Part shown: piece by piece, positions 34,706 through 44,761 of the stretch
Position numbering within the stretch: position 1 is the stretch's first letter
Layout of the letters: every line of letters begins with the position of its first letter
Position numbers and translations under genes: made by a program
Notes under the pieces: generated by a model
Told to the model about the DNA's origin: nothing
Seen by the model: the letters and a program-made list of their open reading frames with translations, nothing else
Databases searched by the model: none
NCBI GenBank assembly: GCA_947630715.1
Contig: CANRIP010000019.1
Location: 1-52,921, forward strand
DNA length: 52,921 nt
Source: an uncultured Acetatifactor sp.
GTDB taxonomy: Bacteria; Bacillota; Clostridia; Lachnospirales; Lachnospiraceae
Reading direction: 5' to 3'

Positions 34706-37291
34706 TCAACGCACGGTAGATGCAGTTAACGCGCCGTCCTTGACGTCGATCTGCACGGTGTCCCCTTCCTGCACCTTGTCTTCCAGAATCAGTCTGGCAG
34801 TCAGCGTTTCCACATATTTCTGAATGTATCTTTTCAAAGGCCTGGCGCCGTATACCGGATCGTAGGCCTCCTCCACAATCAGATCCACCGCTTGGTCCGT
34901 CAGTTTCAGATGCAGATCCCTGTCCTCCAGCCGGCGGTTCAGATCATTGATAATCAGAGCCACAATCCCTCCGATGTGATCCTTGGTCAAGGGCTGAAAC
35001 AGAATCGTCTCGTCCAGCCGGTTCAAAAATTCCGGCCGGAAGTGATTCTTTAAATCCGTATATACCATTTCCCTGGCCTGTTCGGTTACGGTTCCGTCCG
35101 GCTGGATGCCTTCCAGCAGATATCCGGCGCCGATATTGGAGGTCATAATCAGGATGGTGTTCTTGAAATCCACCGTTCTCCCCTGCGAGTCGGTGATCCG
35201 ACCGTCGTCCAGAACCTGCAGCAGCACATTGAAGACATCCGGATGCGCTTTCTCGATCTCGTCAAACAGCACAACGCTGTAAGGCTTTCTGCGCACCGCT
35301 TCCGTCAACTGGCCTCCCTCCTCGTAACCCACATATCCGGGAGGCGCTCCGATCAGCCTGGATACGGAATATTTTTCCATGTATTCGCTCATGTCGATGC
35401 GCACCATGTTATTTTCATCGTCAAACAGCGCCTCCGCCAGCGATTTGGCCAGTTCCGTCTTACCCACGCCCGTGGGCCCCAAAAACAGGAAGGATCCGAT
35501 GGGTTTGGTGGGATCCTTGATTCCGGCGCGGGAGCGGATAATGGACTCCGTCACCTTGGTAACGGCCTCCTCCTGGCCGATGACCCTCCGGTGCAGCACC
35601 TGATCCAGATGCAGGGTTTTGCTGCGCTCGCTCTCCGTCAGCTTGCTCACCGGGATCCCCGTCCACCGGGAAATGATCCGCGCAATCTCCTCATCGGAAA
35701 CCTTTTCATGGACAAGGCTCATGCCGGATTCGTTGACTCTCGCCTCTTCCGTCTCCAGTTCCTTCTTTAAGGCCGGCAGTTTCCCATAGCTTAACTCCGC
35801 CGCCTTCTCCAGATTCCCCTCTCTCTGAGCGATCTGGATCCGGCTGTTCACGTCGTCGATCTCCTCCCGGAGTTTGGACAGCTTTTCCACAGACGCCTTT
35901 TCATTATCCCACTGGGCCTTTCGTCCCGTAAATTCCTCCTTCAGCTCCGCCAGCTCCTTTTGCAGATCCGACAGCCTTTCCATGCTCAGACGGTCGTCTT
36001 CTTTCTTCAGCGCCGCTTCCTCGATTTCCAGTTGCATAATACGCCTCTGAAGCTCATCCAGCTCCGTAGGCATGCTGTCCAGCTCCGTTTTGATCAGAGC
36101 ACACGCCTCGTCCACCAGGTCGATGGCCTTATCCGGCAGGAACCGGTCGGAAATATAGCGGTTGGAAAGAACCGCCGCGCTGACCAGGGCATTGTCCATA
36201 ATCTTCACGCCGTGGTAAACCTCATAGCGCTCCTTCAGTCCCCGGAGAATGGAAATGGTGTCCTCCACCGTCGGCTCATCCACCGTCACCGGCTGGAACC
36301 GCCGCTCCAGGGCCGCGTCCTTCTCAATATACTGCCTGTATTCGTCCAGGGTTGTGGCGCCGATGCAGTGCAGTTCTCCCCTTGCCAGCATGGGTTTCAG
36401 CATGTTCCCCGCGTCCAGCGCGCCGTCCGTCTTGCCCGCGCCCACAATGGTGTGCAGCTCGTCGATAAACAGGATGATCTGCCCGTCGCTGTTCTTGACG
36501 TCGTCCAGCACCGCTTTGAGACGTTCCTCAAACTCGCCCCGATACTTTGCCCCCGCCACCAAAGCGCCCATATCCAGGGCAAAAATCTTTTTATCCTTCA
36601 GATTCTGAGGCACGTCGCCCCGAACAATCCTCTGGGCCAGCCCTTCCACAACGGCCGTTTTCCCCACGCCGGGCTCGCCGATCAGCACCGGGTTATTCTT
36701 TGTCTTCCGGGAAAGAATGCGGATCACATTGCGGATTTCATTGTCCCGGCCGATCACAGGATCCAGCTTTTGGCTGCCGGCTTTCTCCACCAGATCCTGG
36801 CCGTATTTCTCCAGCGTATCATAAGTGGCTTCCGGGTGATCGCTTGTAACCCGCTGATTGCCCCGCACGGTGGACAGCGCTTGCAGAAAACGTTCCCTTG
36901 TGATGCCGTACTCCCGGAAGATCTGGGAGAGCTCCCGGTTCGGGCGGCGGATCATGGCTAAGAACAGATGCTCCACGGACACATACTCGTCCCCTAACTG
37001 TTTCGCCTCGTCCTCCGCCTCCAGCAGCGCCCTGTTCAGATCCTGCCCCATGTAAACCTGGCCGCCCTGCACCTTGGGCCGCTTGGCGAGAGCCGATTCC
37101 ACCCTGTTGACAAAATGCTCCTTCTGGATTTCCATTCTTTCGATGAGTTTCAGAATCAGGCTGTCTTCCAGGGTGAGCAGACTGTACAAAAGGTGTTCCT
37201 GCTCGATCTCCTGATGTCCGTAATCATACGCCAGTTTCTGGCACCCTTCCACAGCTTCCATGGACTTTTGCGTAAATTTCTGAATATTCAT
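34706..37291 (-). CDS. clpB: ATP-dependent disaggregase ClpB
   Basis: 861 residues from [21 protein letters not shown]-domain, first AAA+ ATPase ([27 protein letters not shown]), the long coiled-coil middle domain (about 400-530) that distinguishes ClpB from ClpC, and the second AAA+ ([25 protein letters not shown]) are all present. ClpB works with DnaK to rescue aggregated proteins. No IGL loop for ClpP binding was seen. AAGGAGG precedes the ATG. No CIRCE and no CtsR box was found upstream, so its heat control is unclear. Confidence 0.98.
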   Translation of the reverse strand: MNIQKFTQKSMEAVEGCQKLAYDYGHQEIEQEHLLYSLLTLEDSLILKLIERMEIQKEHFVNRVESALAKRPKVQGGQVYMGQDLNRALLEAEDEAKQLGDEYVSVEHLFLAMIRRPNRELSQIFREYGITRERFLQALSTVRGNQRVTSDHPEATYDTLEKYGQDLVEKAGSQKLDPVIGRDNEIRNVIRILSRKTKNNPVLIGEPGVGKTAVVEGLAQRIVRGDVPQNLKDKKIFALDMGALVAGAKYRGEFEERLKAVLDDVKNSDGQIILFIDELHTIVGAGKTDGALDAGNMLKPMLARGELHCIGATTLDEYRQYIEKDAALERRFQPVTVDEPTVEDTISILRGLKERYEVYHGVKIMDNALVSAAVLSNRYISDRFLPDKAIDLVDEACALIKTELDSMPTELDELQRRIMQLEIEEAALKKEDDRLSMERLSDLQKELAELKEEFTGRKAQWDNEKASVEKLSKLREEIDDVNSRIQIAQREGNLEKAAELSYGKLPALKKELETEEARVNESGMSLVHEKVSDEEIARIISRWTGIPVSKLTESERSKTLHLDQVLHRRVIGQEEAVTKVTESIIRSRAGIKDPTKPIGSFLFLGPTGVGKTELAKSLAEALFDDENNMVRIDMSEYMEKYSVSRLIGAPPGYVGYEEGGQLTEAVRRKPYSVVLFDEIEKAHPDVFNVLLQVLDDGRITDSQGRTVDFKNTILIMTSNIGAGYLLEGIQPDGTVTEQAREMVYTDLKNHFRPEFLNRLDETILFQPLTKDHIGGIVALIINDLNRRLEDRDLHLKLTDQAVDLIVEEAYDPVYGARPLKRYIQKYVETLTARLILEDKVQEGDTVQIDVKDGALTASTVR

Positions 37292-37359
37292 ATGCCCCGC
37301 CTCCTTCTGCCCGCCCAAAAATGCCTTTGCGGCCTAAGATGTTTGTTTGTTCTATAAGC

Positions 37360-37368
37360 ACTATAACA
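37360..37368 (-). promoter_or_regulatory. Possible extended -10 promoter of clpB
   Basis: On the minus strand TGTTATAGT (37360-37368) lies 68 bp upstream of the clpB ATG, with a weak -35 TTGCTT at 16 bp. An AT-rich stretch upstream also contains TATACT. An inverted repeat GGGAAA-GAA-TTTCCC lies near 37440 after copA but has no T-run. Confidence 0.45.
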
Positions 37369-37475
37369 CCATCAGCCGCAAAAGCAATAAAGAAAGTATA
37401 AACTTTTCTTGAAATCCTTATAACAAGGCTCCGGGAAATTCTTTCCCGATCCCCCCAATGGGTTCCGCGGTTCCG

Positions 37476-40112
37476 TCAGCGGATTTCCACGGTCTGATAT
37501 CCGGCTTCCTCCACCGCGGCGGTCAAAGCCTCGTCCGTGGTTTCCGGCCCGGCTTCAACCGCAACGGTTTTTTCCGCCAGGTTCACCGTCACGGAGCTTA
37601 CCCCTGCCACAGCCTCCAGGGCCTTTGTGACCCGGCCCGCGCAGTGTTCGCACATCATTCCCTCGATTTTCATTACCTTTGTCATGGTTTTCTTCCTTTC
37701 CGCGGGTCTCTCCCCGCCGCCTTCCTCTTTTTTCTTTCTCTCAAACCCGGTTCGGAAACCCTTCAGCCGCAGGGCGTTGCAGACCACAAAAAGACTGCTC
37801 AGGCTCATTGCCGCCGCCCCAAACATGGGGCTTAACCGGATGTGAAAAACGGGATACCAGCACCCTGCCGCCAGGGGAATCCCCACACAGTTATAAAAGA
37901 AAGCCCAGAACAGATTCTGCTTGATGTTTCGGATCACGTTCCGGCTTAAGGACACCGCCGTGGCCGCATCCCGCAGATCGCTTTTCATCAGGACGATATC
38001 CGCGCTTTCCATCGCCACATCCGTTCCCGCTCCGATGGCCATGCCCACATCCGCCGCCGCAAGGGCGGGCGCATCGTTAATCCCGTCCCCGATCATGGCG
38101 GTTTTATGCCCTTGGGACTGGAACCTGCGGATGGCCTTCTCCTTCTCCTGGGGCAGAACCTGCGCCACCGCCTCCGGAATACCCAGCCGTTTCCTCACGG
38201 CTTCCGCGGTGCGGGCGTTATCCCCGGTCAGCATCACCACCCGGATCCCCATTTGCGCAAAACGTCTCACCGCCTGAAAGGAGCTTTTCCTGATCTCGTC
38301 CACCACATGAAGCATCCCGATGAATTTGCCGTCAGCGGCCACAAACAGCGGCGTCATTCCCTCATCGGCGCAGTTTTCGGCGCATTTTCTCACTTCGTCC
38401 CCAACCGCAATGCCGTTTTCCTCCATATAAGCCAGGTTCCCCGCAAGGCATTTCCCGCCGGCCTTGACGCCCCCGTCCCATAATCCGCCGTCCTCCAGAA
38501 CGCCCTCCACGCCCCGGCCCGGCTCCGCGTGGAAATCCCTGATCTGTGGGACGGAAAGCTTTAGCATTTCCGCGTAGGAAAGCACCGCCTCCGCGAGAGG
38601 ATGTTCGCTCTTTTTTTCCAGCGCGGCCGCAACCTGCACCATTTGCGCTTCCGTCAGCCCCTTCTCCCACATGCTTGTTCCCATCACCTTAAGCTGCCCG
38701 GAGGTAATCGTCCCCGTTTTGTCCAGCACCACCGTGTCGATGTCCCGGGCCCGCTGCAGCGCCTCGCCGGACCGGATCAGGATGCCGTGTTCCGCTCCTA
38801 CCCCCGTCCCCACCATAATCGCCACAGGGGTCGCCAGGCCCAGCGCGCAGGGACAGGAGATCACCAGAACCGCGATGGCGCAGGAGATGGAAAACTCTCC
38901 GCCCGCGCCGGCCGCAAGCCAGGCCAGAAAAGTAATCAGAGAAATTCCCATCACCACCGGCACAAACACCCCCGCCACCCGGTCCGCCAGTCTGGCGATG
39001 GGGGCCTTGCTGGCTCCGGCCTCCTCCACCAGCCGGATAATCTGGCTTAAGGTGGTGTCGTCCCCCACCCGGTCCGCACGGCATTTCAAAAAGCCGTTTC
39101 GGTTGACCGTGGCGGAAATGACGGCATCTCCCGCCCTTTTTTCCACCGGGACGCTTTCTCCGGTAATGGCGGCTTCATTCACGCTGGAACCGCCCTCCAA
39201 CACCGTGCCGTCCGCCGGGATCAGGCAGCCCGGTTTCACCAGGAAAATGTCTCCCGCCCGCAGGTCCCTGGTCGGCACTTCCTTTTCCGTGCCGTCCGCC
39301 GCCAGCACCACCGCCGTCTTCGGGGACAGATCCATCAGCCTGGTGATGGCCTGGCCGGTCTTTCCCTTGGCTCGGCTTTCCAGGTACTTCCCCACCGTGA
39401 TTAGCGTCAGGATCATGCCGGCGGATTCAAAGTACAGATCCTGGGAATAGTGTTCCACCACCTCCATATTTCCCCGGCCCAGGGCAAATCCAATCCGGTA
39501 CAGCGCCAAAACCCCATAGCCCACCGCCGCGGATGCCCCTACGGCGATCAGACTGTCCATATTGGGGGACAGATGCCGGAGGGAACGGAATCCTACGATA
39601 AAAAATTTTCGGTTCAAATACAGAATGGGCAGGACGAGAAGCAACTGAGTCAGGGCAAAGTTCACCGCGTTCTCGTTTCCGCTCAGGTATCTGCTCACAA
39701 AGGAGGGGACGGGAATCCCGAACATCCGGTACAGCATGGGGTGCATGGCCACATACATCAGCGGGACCAGGAAACAGACGGAAACCGCCAGACGCTTTTT
39801 CACCGCCTTTTCCTCGTCCGGTTCCTGCCTTGGATTCTTTTGTCCCGACAATGCCCCGGGGCTGTGGGAATCTTCCCGGGCGCCGGCGGGCCGGCCGCTC
39901 TCTTTCAGGGGAGCCACCCCATACCCGGCTTTTTCTACCGCCTCCCGGATTTCCGCAAAGCCCAGCACATTTTCATCGTAATCCGCCTCCAGGGTTTCCG
40001 TCAGCAGATTGACGGAAGCCTTCCTCACGCCCGCAAGCTTGCTCACCGCTTTCTCTACATGGGAGGAACACGCCGAACAGGTCATGCCCGAAATATGATA
40101 TCTCTCCTTCAT
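37476..40112 (-). CDS. copA: Copper-exporting P1B-type ATPase CopA with metal-binding domains at both ends
   Basis: 878 residues. N-terminal heavy-metal-associated domain (GMTCSACSSHVEKA, CxxC), eight membrane helices, the CPC translocation motif (ISCPCALGLATP), phosphorylation DKTGTIT, the HP motif (SEHPLAEAV) and GDGINDAPALAAADVGMAIG. A second HMA domain is fused at the C-terminus after a charged linker (MKIEGMMCEHCAGRV, CxxC). It pumps Cu(I) out of the cell. The extra C-terminal domain resembles a fused CopZ chaperone; no separate copZ is present. It follows csoR by 16 bp with a weak ribosome binding site, suggesting translational coupling. Confidence 0.97.
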   Translation of the reverse strand: MKERYHISGMTCSACSSHVEKAVSKLAGVRKASVNLLTETLEADYDENVLGFAEIREAVEKAGYGVAPLKESGRPAGAREDSHSPGALSGQKNPRQEPDEEKAVKKRLAVSVCFLVPLMYVAMHPMLYRMFGIPVPSFVSRYLSGNENAVNFALTQLLLVLPILYLNRKFFIVGFRSLRHLSPNMDSLIAVGASAAVGYGVLALYRIGFALGRGNMEVVEHYSQDLYFESAGMILTLITVGKYLESRAKGKTGQAITRLMDLSPKTAVVLAADGTEKEVPTRDLRAGDIFLVKPGCLIPADGTVLEGGSSVNEAAITGESVPVEKRAGDAVISATVNRNGFLKCRADRVGDDTTLSQIIRLVEEAGASKAPIARLADRVAGVFVPVVMGISLITFLAWLAAGAGGEFSISCAIAVLVISCPCALGLATPVAIMVGTGVGAEHGILIRSGEALQRARDIDTVVLDKTGTITSGQLKVMGTSMWEKGLTEAQMVQVAAALEKKSEHPLAEAVLSYAEMLKLSVPQIRDFHAEPGRGVEGVLEDGGLWDGGVKAGGKCLAGNLAYMEENGIAVGDEVRKCAENCADEGMTPLFVAADGKFIGMLHVVDEIRKSSFQAVRRFAQMGIRVVMLTGDNARTAEAVRKRLGIPEAVAQVLPQEKEKAIRRFQSQGHKTAMIGDGINDAPALAAADVGMAIGAGTDVAMESADIVLMKSDLRDAATAVSLSRNVIRNIKQNLFWAFFYNCVGIPLAAGCWYPVFHIRLSPMFGAAAMSLSSLFVVCNALRLKGFRTGFERKKKEEGGGERPAERKKTMTKVMKIEGMMCEHCAGRVTKALEAVAGVSSVTVNLAEKTVAVEAGPETTDEALTAAVEEAGYQTVEIR

Positions 40113-40128
40113 CTTTCTTCGCCCGCTT

Positions 40129-40464
40129 TCATTTCAGTTTCTGAACCAGCTCCATGGCCTCGTCCAGCACCGCCCTGTTGCCCTTCTCCACCTGTTCCGC
40201 CACGCAGGTGTGCATATGCTCCTCTAGGATCCGGTATCCGAATGCCTGAAGCGCGCTCTCCACAGCGGCGATCTGGGTCAGGATGTCGCCGCAGTAGCGG
40301 TTCTCGTCCAGCATACGCCCGATCCCGTTCAACTGTCCCACCATCCTGTTTAAACGATTTTTCAGTTGTTTTAACTCTTTTTCGTCCCTGGGTGTTTCCT
40401 TTTTCCGGCAGGGGCATTCGGTCTGCGCCTGTCCTTCGTGACACATTGTCGATTCTGTTTTCAT
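40129..40464 (-). CDS. csoR: Copper-sensing repressor CsoR
   Basis: 111 residues from MKTESTMCHEGQAQTECPCR; AGGAGAAAGAGCGT precedes the ATG. The four-helix-bundle core (LKNRLNRMVGQLNGIGRMLD) is followed by YCGDILTQI and EEHMHTCV, giving the Cu(I)-binding Cys, His and Cys of CsoR. The N-terminal 30 residues add extra cysteines and a His (MCHEG, CPC), possibly a second metal site. CsoR dissociates from DNA when Cu(I) binds. It lies upstream of copA, and two palindromic operators precede it. Confidence 0.92.
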   Translation of the reverse strand: MKTESTMCHEGQAQTECPCRKKETPRDEKELKQLKNRLNRMVGQLNGIGRMLDENRYCGDILTQIAAVESALQAFGYRILEEHMHTCVAEQVEKGNRAVLDEAMELVQKLK

Positions 40465-40531
40465 ACGCTCTTTCTCCTGTGGATCAGTATTTGCATTCCT
40501 TCCGGAATTCATCCGGATTTTCTCCCCGCAA

Positions 40532-40550
40532 AATACCCTGATAGGGTATT
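40532..40550. promoter_or_regulatory. CsoR operator 2
   Basis: AATACCC, five bases, GGGTATT: a perfect inverted repeat matching CsoR sites. It lies about 10-28 bp downstream of the predicted transcription start, 39 bp from the first operator. Confidence 0.8.
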
Positions 40551-40566
40551 CTGCTGTTTTGATAAC

Positions 40567-40595
40567 AGAATATACCCCGTCAGGGTATTTGTCAA
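40567..40595 (-). promoter_or_regulatory. csoR-copA promoter with CsoR operator 1 in the spacer
   Basis: On the minus strand TTGACA (40590-40595), 17 bp, TATTCT (40567-40572). An inverted repeat TATACCC / GGGTATT (40571-40589) fills the spacer, so bound CsoR would block RNA polymerase directly. Confidence 0.88.
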
Positions 40596-40644
40596 GAGCT
40601 TTTTTCTCTTTTATTTTATTTTGACGGCATCCTCTGTGCTTCGG

Positions 40645-41949
40645 TCAGATGCAGGCGAACCCGCCCTCCAAATCCTCAAGGATATCGTCGATATGCTCGG
40701 TGCCAATGGACAGCCGGATGGTATTCCGGTGAATCCCCTGCTCCTCCAGTTCCTTATCGTTTAACTGTCCGTGGGTGGTGGAGGCGGGATGAATCACCAG
40801 TGATTTCACATCCGCCACGTTTGCCAGCAGAGAAAACAGCTCCAGATTATCGATAAACTTTTTGGCCTCCGTCTCGCCGCCCTTGATTTCAAAGGTAAAG
40901 ATGGAGCCTCCCCCGTTGGGGAAATATTTTTTGTACAGAGCCTGCTGCACAGGATCTTCGGACACGGAAGGATGATGCACCTTCTCCACCTTGGGATGCT
41001 TGTTCAGGTAATCCACCACCTTGAGAGCGTTCTCCACATGGCGCTCCACTCTCAAAGACAGTGTCTCCAGCCCTTGCAGGAAGAAAAACGCGTGGAAGGG
41101 AGAGATGCATGCGCCCAGATCCCTCAGCAGAATGGCACGAATGGCGGTGACAAATGCCGCTCCCGGCGCAGCCTCGCTGAAATTCACCCCGTGATAGCTG
41201 TCGTTTGGCGTTGTCAGGTGAGGGAACTTGCCAGACGCCTTCCAGTCAAACGTTCCGCCTTCCACAATCACACCGCCCACGGTGGTGCCGTGTCCTCCGA
41301 TGAATTTGGTGGCGGAATGCACCACCAGATCCGCGCCGTACTCGAAAGGCCTCACCAGATAAGGGGTGGCAAAGGTATTGTCCACCACAAGAGGGATGCC
41401 GTGGCGGTGTGCGATTTCCGCCATTTTTTCCAGATCCACCACGTCGGAATTGGGATTTCCCAGCGTCTCTACGTAAACCGCCCTGGTGTTATCCAAAATG
41501 GCGTTCTCCACCCCCGCCAGATCGGAAGGATCCACAAAGGTTGTGGTGATGCCGTAATCGGTCAGCGTATTGGCCAGCAGATTGTAGGAGCCGCCGTAAA
41601 TGTTGTTTGCCGCCACAATATGTTCCCCGGCCTTCGCCAGATTCTGTACCGTATACGCGATCGCGGCCATACCGCTGGCAACGGCCAGAGCGGCGGTGCC
41701 GCCCTCCAGCGCAGCGATCCGTTTTTCAAACACTTCCTCCGTGGGATTGGTCAGGCGTCCGTAAATGTTGCCGTTATCCGAAAGGGCAAAACGCGCCGCC
41801 GCATGGTCGCAGTTGCGGAAGACATAGGAGGACGTCTGATAAATAGGGACAGCCCTGGCATCCGTTGCAGGATCCGGCTGCTCCTGGCCTACATGTAACT
41901 GCAGCGTTTCAAATTTCAGGTTTCTTTCTTCGTAAGGCTTTTTATTCAT
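40645..41949 (-). CDS. metY: O-acetylhomoserine sulfhydrylase (MetY-type)
   Basis: 434 residues from MNKKPYEERNLKFETLQLHV. It belongs to the Cys/Met metabolism PLP enzymes: DARAVPIYQTSSYVF, GNIYGRLTNPT, ALEGGTAALAVASGMAAI, and HSATKFIGGHGTTVGG with the PLP-binding lysine. The length and the VNFSEAAPGAAFVT insertion fit O-acetylhomoserine aminocarboxypropyltransferase rather than cystathionine synthases (about 390 residues). It makes homocysteine from O-acetylhomoserine and sulfide. TGGAGAAAGCA precedes the ATG at 41949; upstream starts overlap the preceding gene. No SAM or T-box riboswitch is possible in the 48-bp gap. Confidence 0.95.
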   Translation of the reverse strand: MNKKPYEERNLKFETLQLHVGQEQPDPATDARAVPIYQTSSYVFRNCDHAAARFALSDNGNIYGRLTNPTEEVFEKRIAALEGGTAALAVASGMAAIAYTVQNLAKAGEHIVAANNIYGGSYNLLANTLTDYGITTTFVDPSDLAGVENAILDNTRAVYVETLGNPNSDVVDLEKMAEIAHRHGIPLVVDNTFATPYLVRPFEYGADLVVHSATKFIGGHGTTVGGVIVEGGTFDWKASGKFPHLTTPNDSYHGVNFSEAAPGAAFVTAIRAILLRDLGACISPFHAFFFLQGLETLSLRVERHVENALKVVDYLNKHPKVEKVHHPSVSEDPVQQALYKKYFPNGGGSIFTFEIKGGETEAKKFIDNLELFSLLANVADVKSLVIHPASTTHGQLNDKELEEQGIHRNTIRLSIGTEHIDDILEDLEGGFACI

Positions 41950-41997
41950 TGCTTTCTCCATTCTGCCGGGCCGCGGCCTGTATAGAAGGTTTACCAC

Positions 41998-43461
41998 TTA
42001 TACCGCCGTCTTCTGCAGCTCCTGAGCCAGAGCGTAAATTTCCTCCAGCACCTTCCTGCAGGACTTCATATCCTCAACGGTGGTTTCAGACGTCTTCATG
42101 CCCTCGGTAGAGGAGGCGGCCACTTCCTCGCTGGTGGCGGACAGATGCGTGATGTTCTCGGAAATCACTCCTGTGGATTGCAGGATCTTCTTGATCACGC
42201 GCTCCGTATTGTTGACGTTTTCAGTCAGCTCCGCAACGCCCTCGTTGATCTTCTGGAATTTTTCCCTGGTTTCCTCGATCAGCTCATTCTGCTTTGCCAC
42301 GGACGCAACGGAATTTTTGATGCTGTCGTTGGCCCGCTTGGTGTCGCCGTTTAATTCCTCGATGATGCTGGTAATATTGTTGGAAGCGTCTTTGGTCTGC
42401 TCGGACAACTGCCTGATTTCTTCCGCCACGACGGCAAAGCCCCTTCCTGCTTCTCCCGCCCGGGCCGCCTCGATGGAGGCGTTCAGCGCCAGCAGATTGG
42501 TCTGGCTGGAAATGCTGAGGATGGTGCCTACAAAGTTCTGAACCTCAGCCACTTTCTGGGTCAGGCTTTCGATCACCTCCACGGTGACGTTGCTGGCGGT
42601 CTCCACGTTATGAGCCTGTTCCTTCAGCTCCCGCACCATCGCGGATCCTTCCTCCACATTGGCATCGGTGCGCCTGGACGCTTCAATCATATTCTTTGTC
42701 TCGTTCTCCGCCTCATCCGTATGCTCCTGGATTTCCGCGCACATATTGGCCTGTTCCTGAATGGCCTCGGCGGTGCTTTCCGTGCTTTCCGCGATATTGC
42801 TCATGGCGAAGTTGCTGGTGTCCACGCTTTGATCCAGCCTGTCCAGCATTTCCATGGCGTCCGCGAAATGCTTTGCAACCTCCTCCGCCACGGCCAGAGT
42901 CTTTTTATGGCTGGTTTCCTGTTTCTGCGCCGCAACCGTGATGGTGGAAATATTTTCCTCATTGTTTTTGACCAGCAGCTTGACGATGCGGTATGCGGCA
43001 AAACAGGTAAAAGCGCTGGCGAACACCGCCACAAACAGCGACTGCTGGGTATTGGTATCTGCGCCGCCGTAACGCATCACCAGCTTGATCACATTTGTCA
43101 CCATGATTACGATATCCCCCGCGACGACAAATCTGCCATTCATCAGCACCATGGTGCAGAACAGGATCGGAAACGCGTAAGAAAAGCATTCTATGTTATT
43201 GGAGCAGAGCACAATGACAAAATACGCTATGGATACGCTTCCCAGCATGCCGATGCTGCACAGTTTTGTGTCCCGCCTGGTAACGAAAAAGGCGGTGGCG
43301 GACAGGATCGCTGCAACGCTTATCACGATTTGCAGATAATGGTTCCAGCCCGCTTCCACCGCCGTAATCTGTCCCACCATAATCAGACAGACATAGCCGA
43401 GAATAATCATCAGAATCGGGTAAATAGCGGTATTTGCCCTCTTGTATTGAGCCGCAGTCAT
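41998..43461 (-). CDS. Methyl-accepting chemotaxis protein with six-helix membrane sensor
   Basis: 487 residues. Residues 1-170 are a compact multi-helix membrane domain of about six segments with almost no loops ([61 protein letters not shown]). Then, without a HAMP domain, the signalling coiled coil follows with tip [20 protein letters not shown]. It may sense the membrane or an energy signal. AGGAGG precedes two in-frame ATGs; 43461 has the better spacing (9 bp), 43467 only 3 bp. It lies 48 bp before metY with its own promoter, so the two may be co-transcribed. Confidence 0.92.
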   Translation of the reverse strand: MTAAQYKRANTAIYPILMIILGYVCLIMVGQITAVEAGWNHYLQIVISVAAILSATAFFVTRRDTKLCSIGMLGSVSIAYFVIVLCSNNIECFSYAFPILFCTMVLMNGRFVVAGDIVIMVTNVIKLVMRYGGADTNTQQSLFVAVFASAFTCFAAYRIVKLLVKNNEENISTITVAAQKQETSHKKTLAVAEEVAKHFADAMEMLDRLDQSVDTSNFAMSNIAESTESTAEAIQEQANMCAEIQEHTDEAENETKNMIEASRRTDANVEEGSAMVRELKEQAHNVETASNVTVEVIESLTQKVAEVQNFVGTILSISSQTNLLALNASIEAARAGEAGRGFAVVAEEIRQLSEQTKDASNNITSIIEELNGDTKRANDSIKNSVASVAKQNELIEETREKFQKINEGVAELTENVNNTERVIKKILQSTGVISENITHLSATSEEVAASSTEGMKTSETTVEDMKSCRKVLEEIYALAQELQKTAV

Positions 43462-43524
43462 TTTCATCAACCTCCTGACATCCAGTGTATGAAGTACGTC
43501 TTACAGGTTTTTCACATCTTAATC

Positions 43525-43553
43525 ATTATACCACTGCGGCAAAGTTCTGACAA
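43525..43553 (-). promoter_or_regulatory. Promoter of the six-helix chemoreceptor (and possibly metY)
   Basis: On the minus strand TTGTCA (43548-43553), 17 bp, TATAAT (43525-43530) preceded by TGG, a strong extended -10 promoter. Confidence 0.85.
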
Positions 43554-43601
43554 TATTTTTCCTCCCGGAAATTACCCGGAAATTTCTCACACTTTTTCGT
43601 T

Positions 43602-44516
43602 TTACCTGAGAGTGCCTAATCCCCCGCGCTCCGTTATTTTCAGGATTTCGTCTCCCACGCCGGCCTGTTCGCAGGCGGTGACATGAACCTGGGTGCCATA
43701 GGAATGGTTTTCCACCGTAACCGTCACAGCCGGCGAGACCCCGGCAGCCGCCAGTCCTTCGCTGTCGAATTCCAGCAGAAGCTTTCCCTTGCTGACAATT
43801 TCATTCTGAAGGACTCTCGGCCGAAAGAACCGCCCCAAAAGATCGTCCCCCACATTGCCTACCTGAAGGCGCAGCTCCGTCCCAAACTCCGTCCGGAACA
43901 GGAAAGCGTTGCCCATGGGATAAAGGCGGACGATCTTTCCCCCTGCCGGCGCGTACAGCCTGTCCGCCTCCGGCTGGATCACCACCGTGGGATGTTCCCC
44001 TTCCCGGCAGGACATCGTCCACCCCTTCACGGGGCTCCCCACCGTCCACTCCCGGCCTTCCGGATCCTGCTGGTTACGCCGTCTTCCGCTTCTCCTGAGA
44101 GGACGGATCCTGCCGCCGCTGCCCCGGATCACTCTGTCCGAAATCCAGCCCGCCGTACCGGTAAGCCCGATCCGCCCCGTTTGATTTTCCAAATTTCCCA
44201 GGGAATCGCCACCGGCGCCCGTCCTTCCCTGCTTTCTGTCCGCGTCCGTTTCCGGAATCATTTCTTCCGCCCGGGTTGCAGCCTCCCCTGCAACCGCCGA
44301 AGCCGCGGCAAAAGCATTCCCGTCCATCCGCACATTCCACTGTCCCGCCGCTTCCACTTCCCAGGCCTGTCGCTTGTTTCGGAAAAATCCCGCCTGCTGT
44401 TCCTGAAACTTCTGTTCCCCGCCGGACTCCTGACCTCCCACGGAAAGCCTTCCCATACAATATCCCGCCAGAACGGACGCAGCCGCCATCGCCGCCATCC
44501 ACAACAATCGGATCAT
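43602..44516 (-). CDS. Membrane-anchored protein with EIIA(Glc)-like domain lacking both active-site histidines
   Basis: 304 residues from MIRLLWMAAMAAASVLAGYC, a single N-terminal membrane helix. Residues 25-160 are a low-complexity polar linker, basic near its end (LRRSGRRRNQQ). Residues 160-285 follow the EIIA(Glc) pattern: VVIQPEADRLYAPAGGKIVRLY, GTELRLQVG, EIVSKGKLLLEFDSEGLAAAG, VTVTVEN. The phosphorylated and helper histidines are replaced (N203 in MGNAF; Q218 in LRLQVG), so it cannot pass phosphate. With its orientation it is probably extracytoplasmic, perhaps a binding or structural domain. AAAGGAGG lies 12 bp before the ATG; a GTG at 44576 is a possible earlier start. Confidence 0.68.
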   Translation of the reverse strand: MIRLLWMAAMAAASVLAGYCMGRLSVGGQESGGEQKFQEQQAGFFRNKRQAWEVEAAGQWNVRMDGNAFAAASAVAGEAATRAEEMIPETDADRKQGRTGAGGDSLGNLENQTGRIGLTGTAGWISDRVIRGSGGRIRPLRRSGRRRNQQDPEGREWTVGSPVKGWTMSCREGEHPTVVIQPEADRLYAPAGGKIVRLYPMGNAFLFRTEFGTELRLQVGNVGDDLLGRFFRPRVLQNEIVSKGKLLLEFDSEGLAAAGVSPAVTVTVENHSYGTQVHVTACEQAGVGDEILKITERGGLGTLR

Positions 44517-44701
44517 ACTCTTTGTCAGCCTCCTTTCTAACAACCATTTTTTCCCGGCAATTTGGGAAATATTCACGGAAACCCTGTTTTATCCTGGCAG
44601 GTTCCGGTGGGAACGCGGGGCACCAAAGCGAATGCAAAGGATAAAAAACCAGGGATAAAAAGACGGTAAAAAATTTAAGGGTAAAAATTTTTAAAAAGTG
44701 G
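44517..44701. other. AT-rich divergent intergenic region before the cold-shock promoter
   Basis: Between the EIIA-like gene and the csp promoter. Around 44640-44700 it is rich in A- and T-runs, with repeated GGATAAAAA / GGGTAAAAA words. No clear minus-strand promoter was found for the EIIA-like gene. Nothing else recognisable. Confidence 0.4.
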
Positions 44702-44730
44702 TTGACAAATCTATTTTGCAATGTTATACT
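44702..44730 (+). promoter_or_regulatory. Strong promoter of the cold-shock gene
   Basis: TTGACA (44702-44707), 17 bp, TATACT (44725-44730) preceded by TGT: consensus -35 and extended -10. Predicted start is near 44737, giving a leader of about 143 nt. Confidence 0.93.
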
Positions 44731-44761
44731 TCGTATGTATTCTGAATGAAAGTCATTGAAC

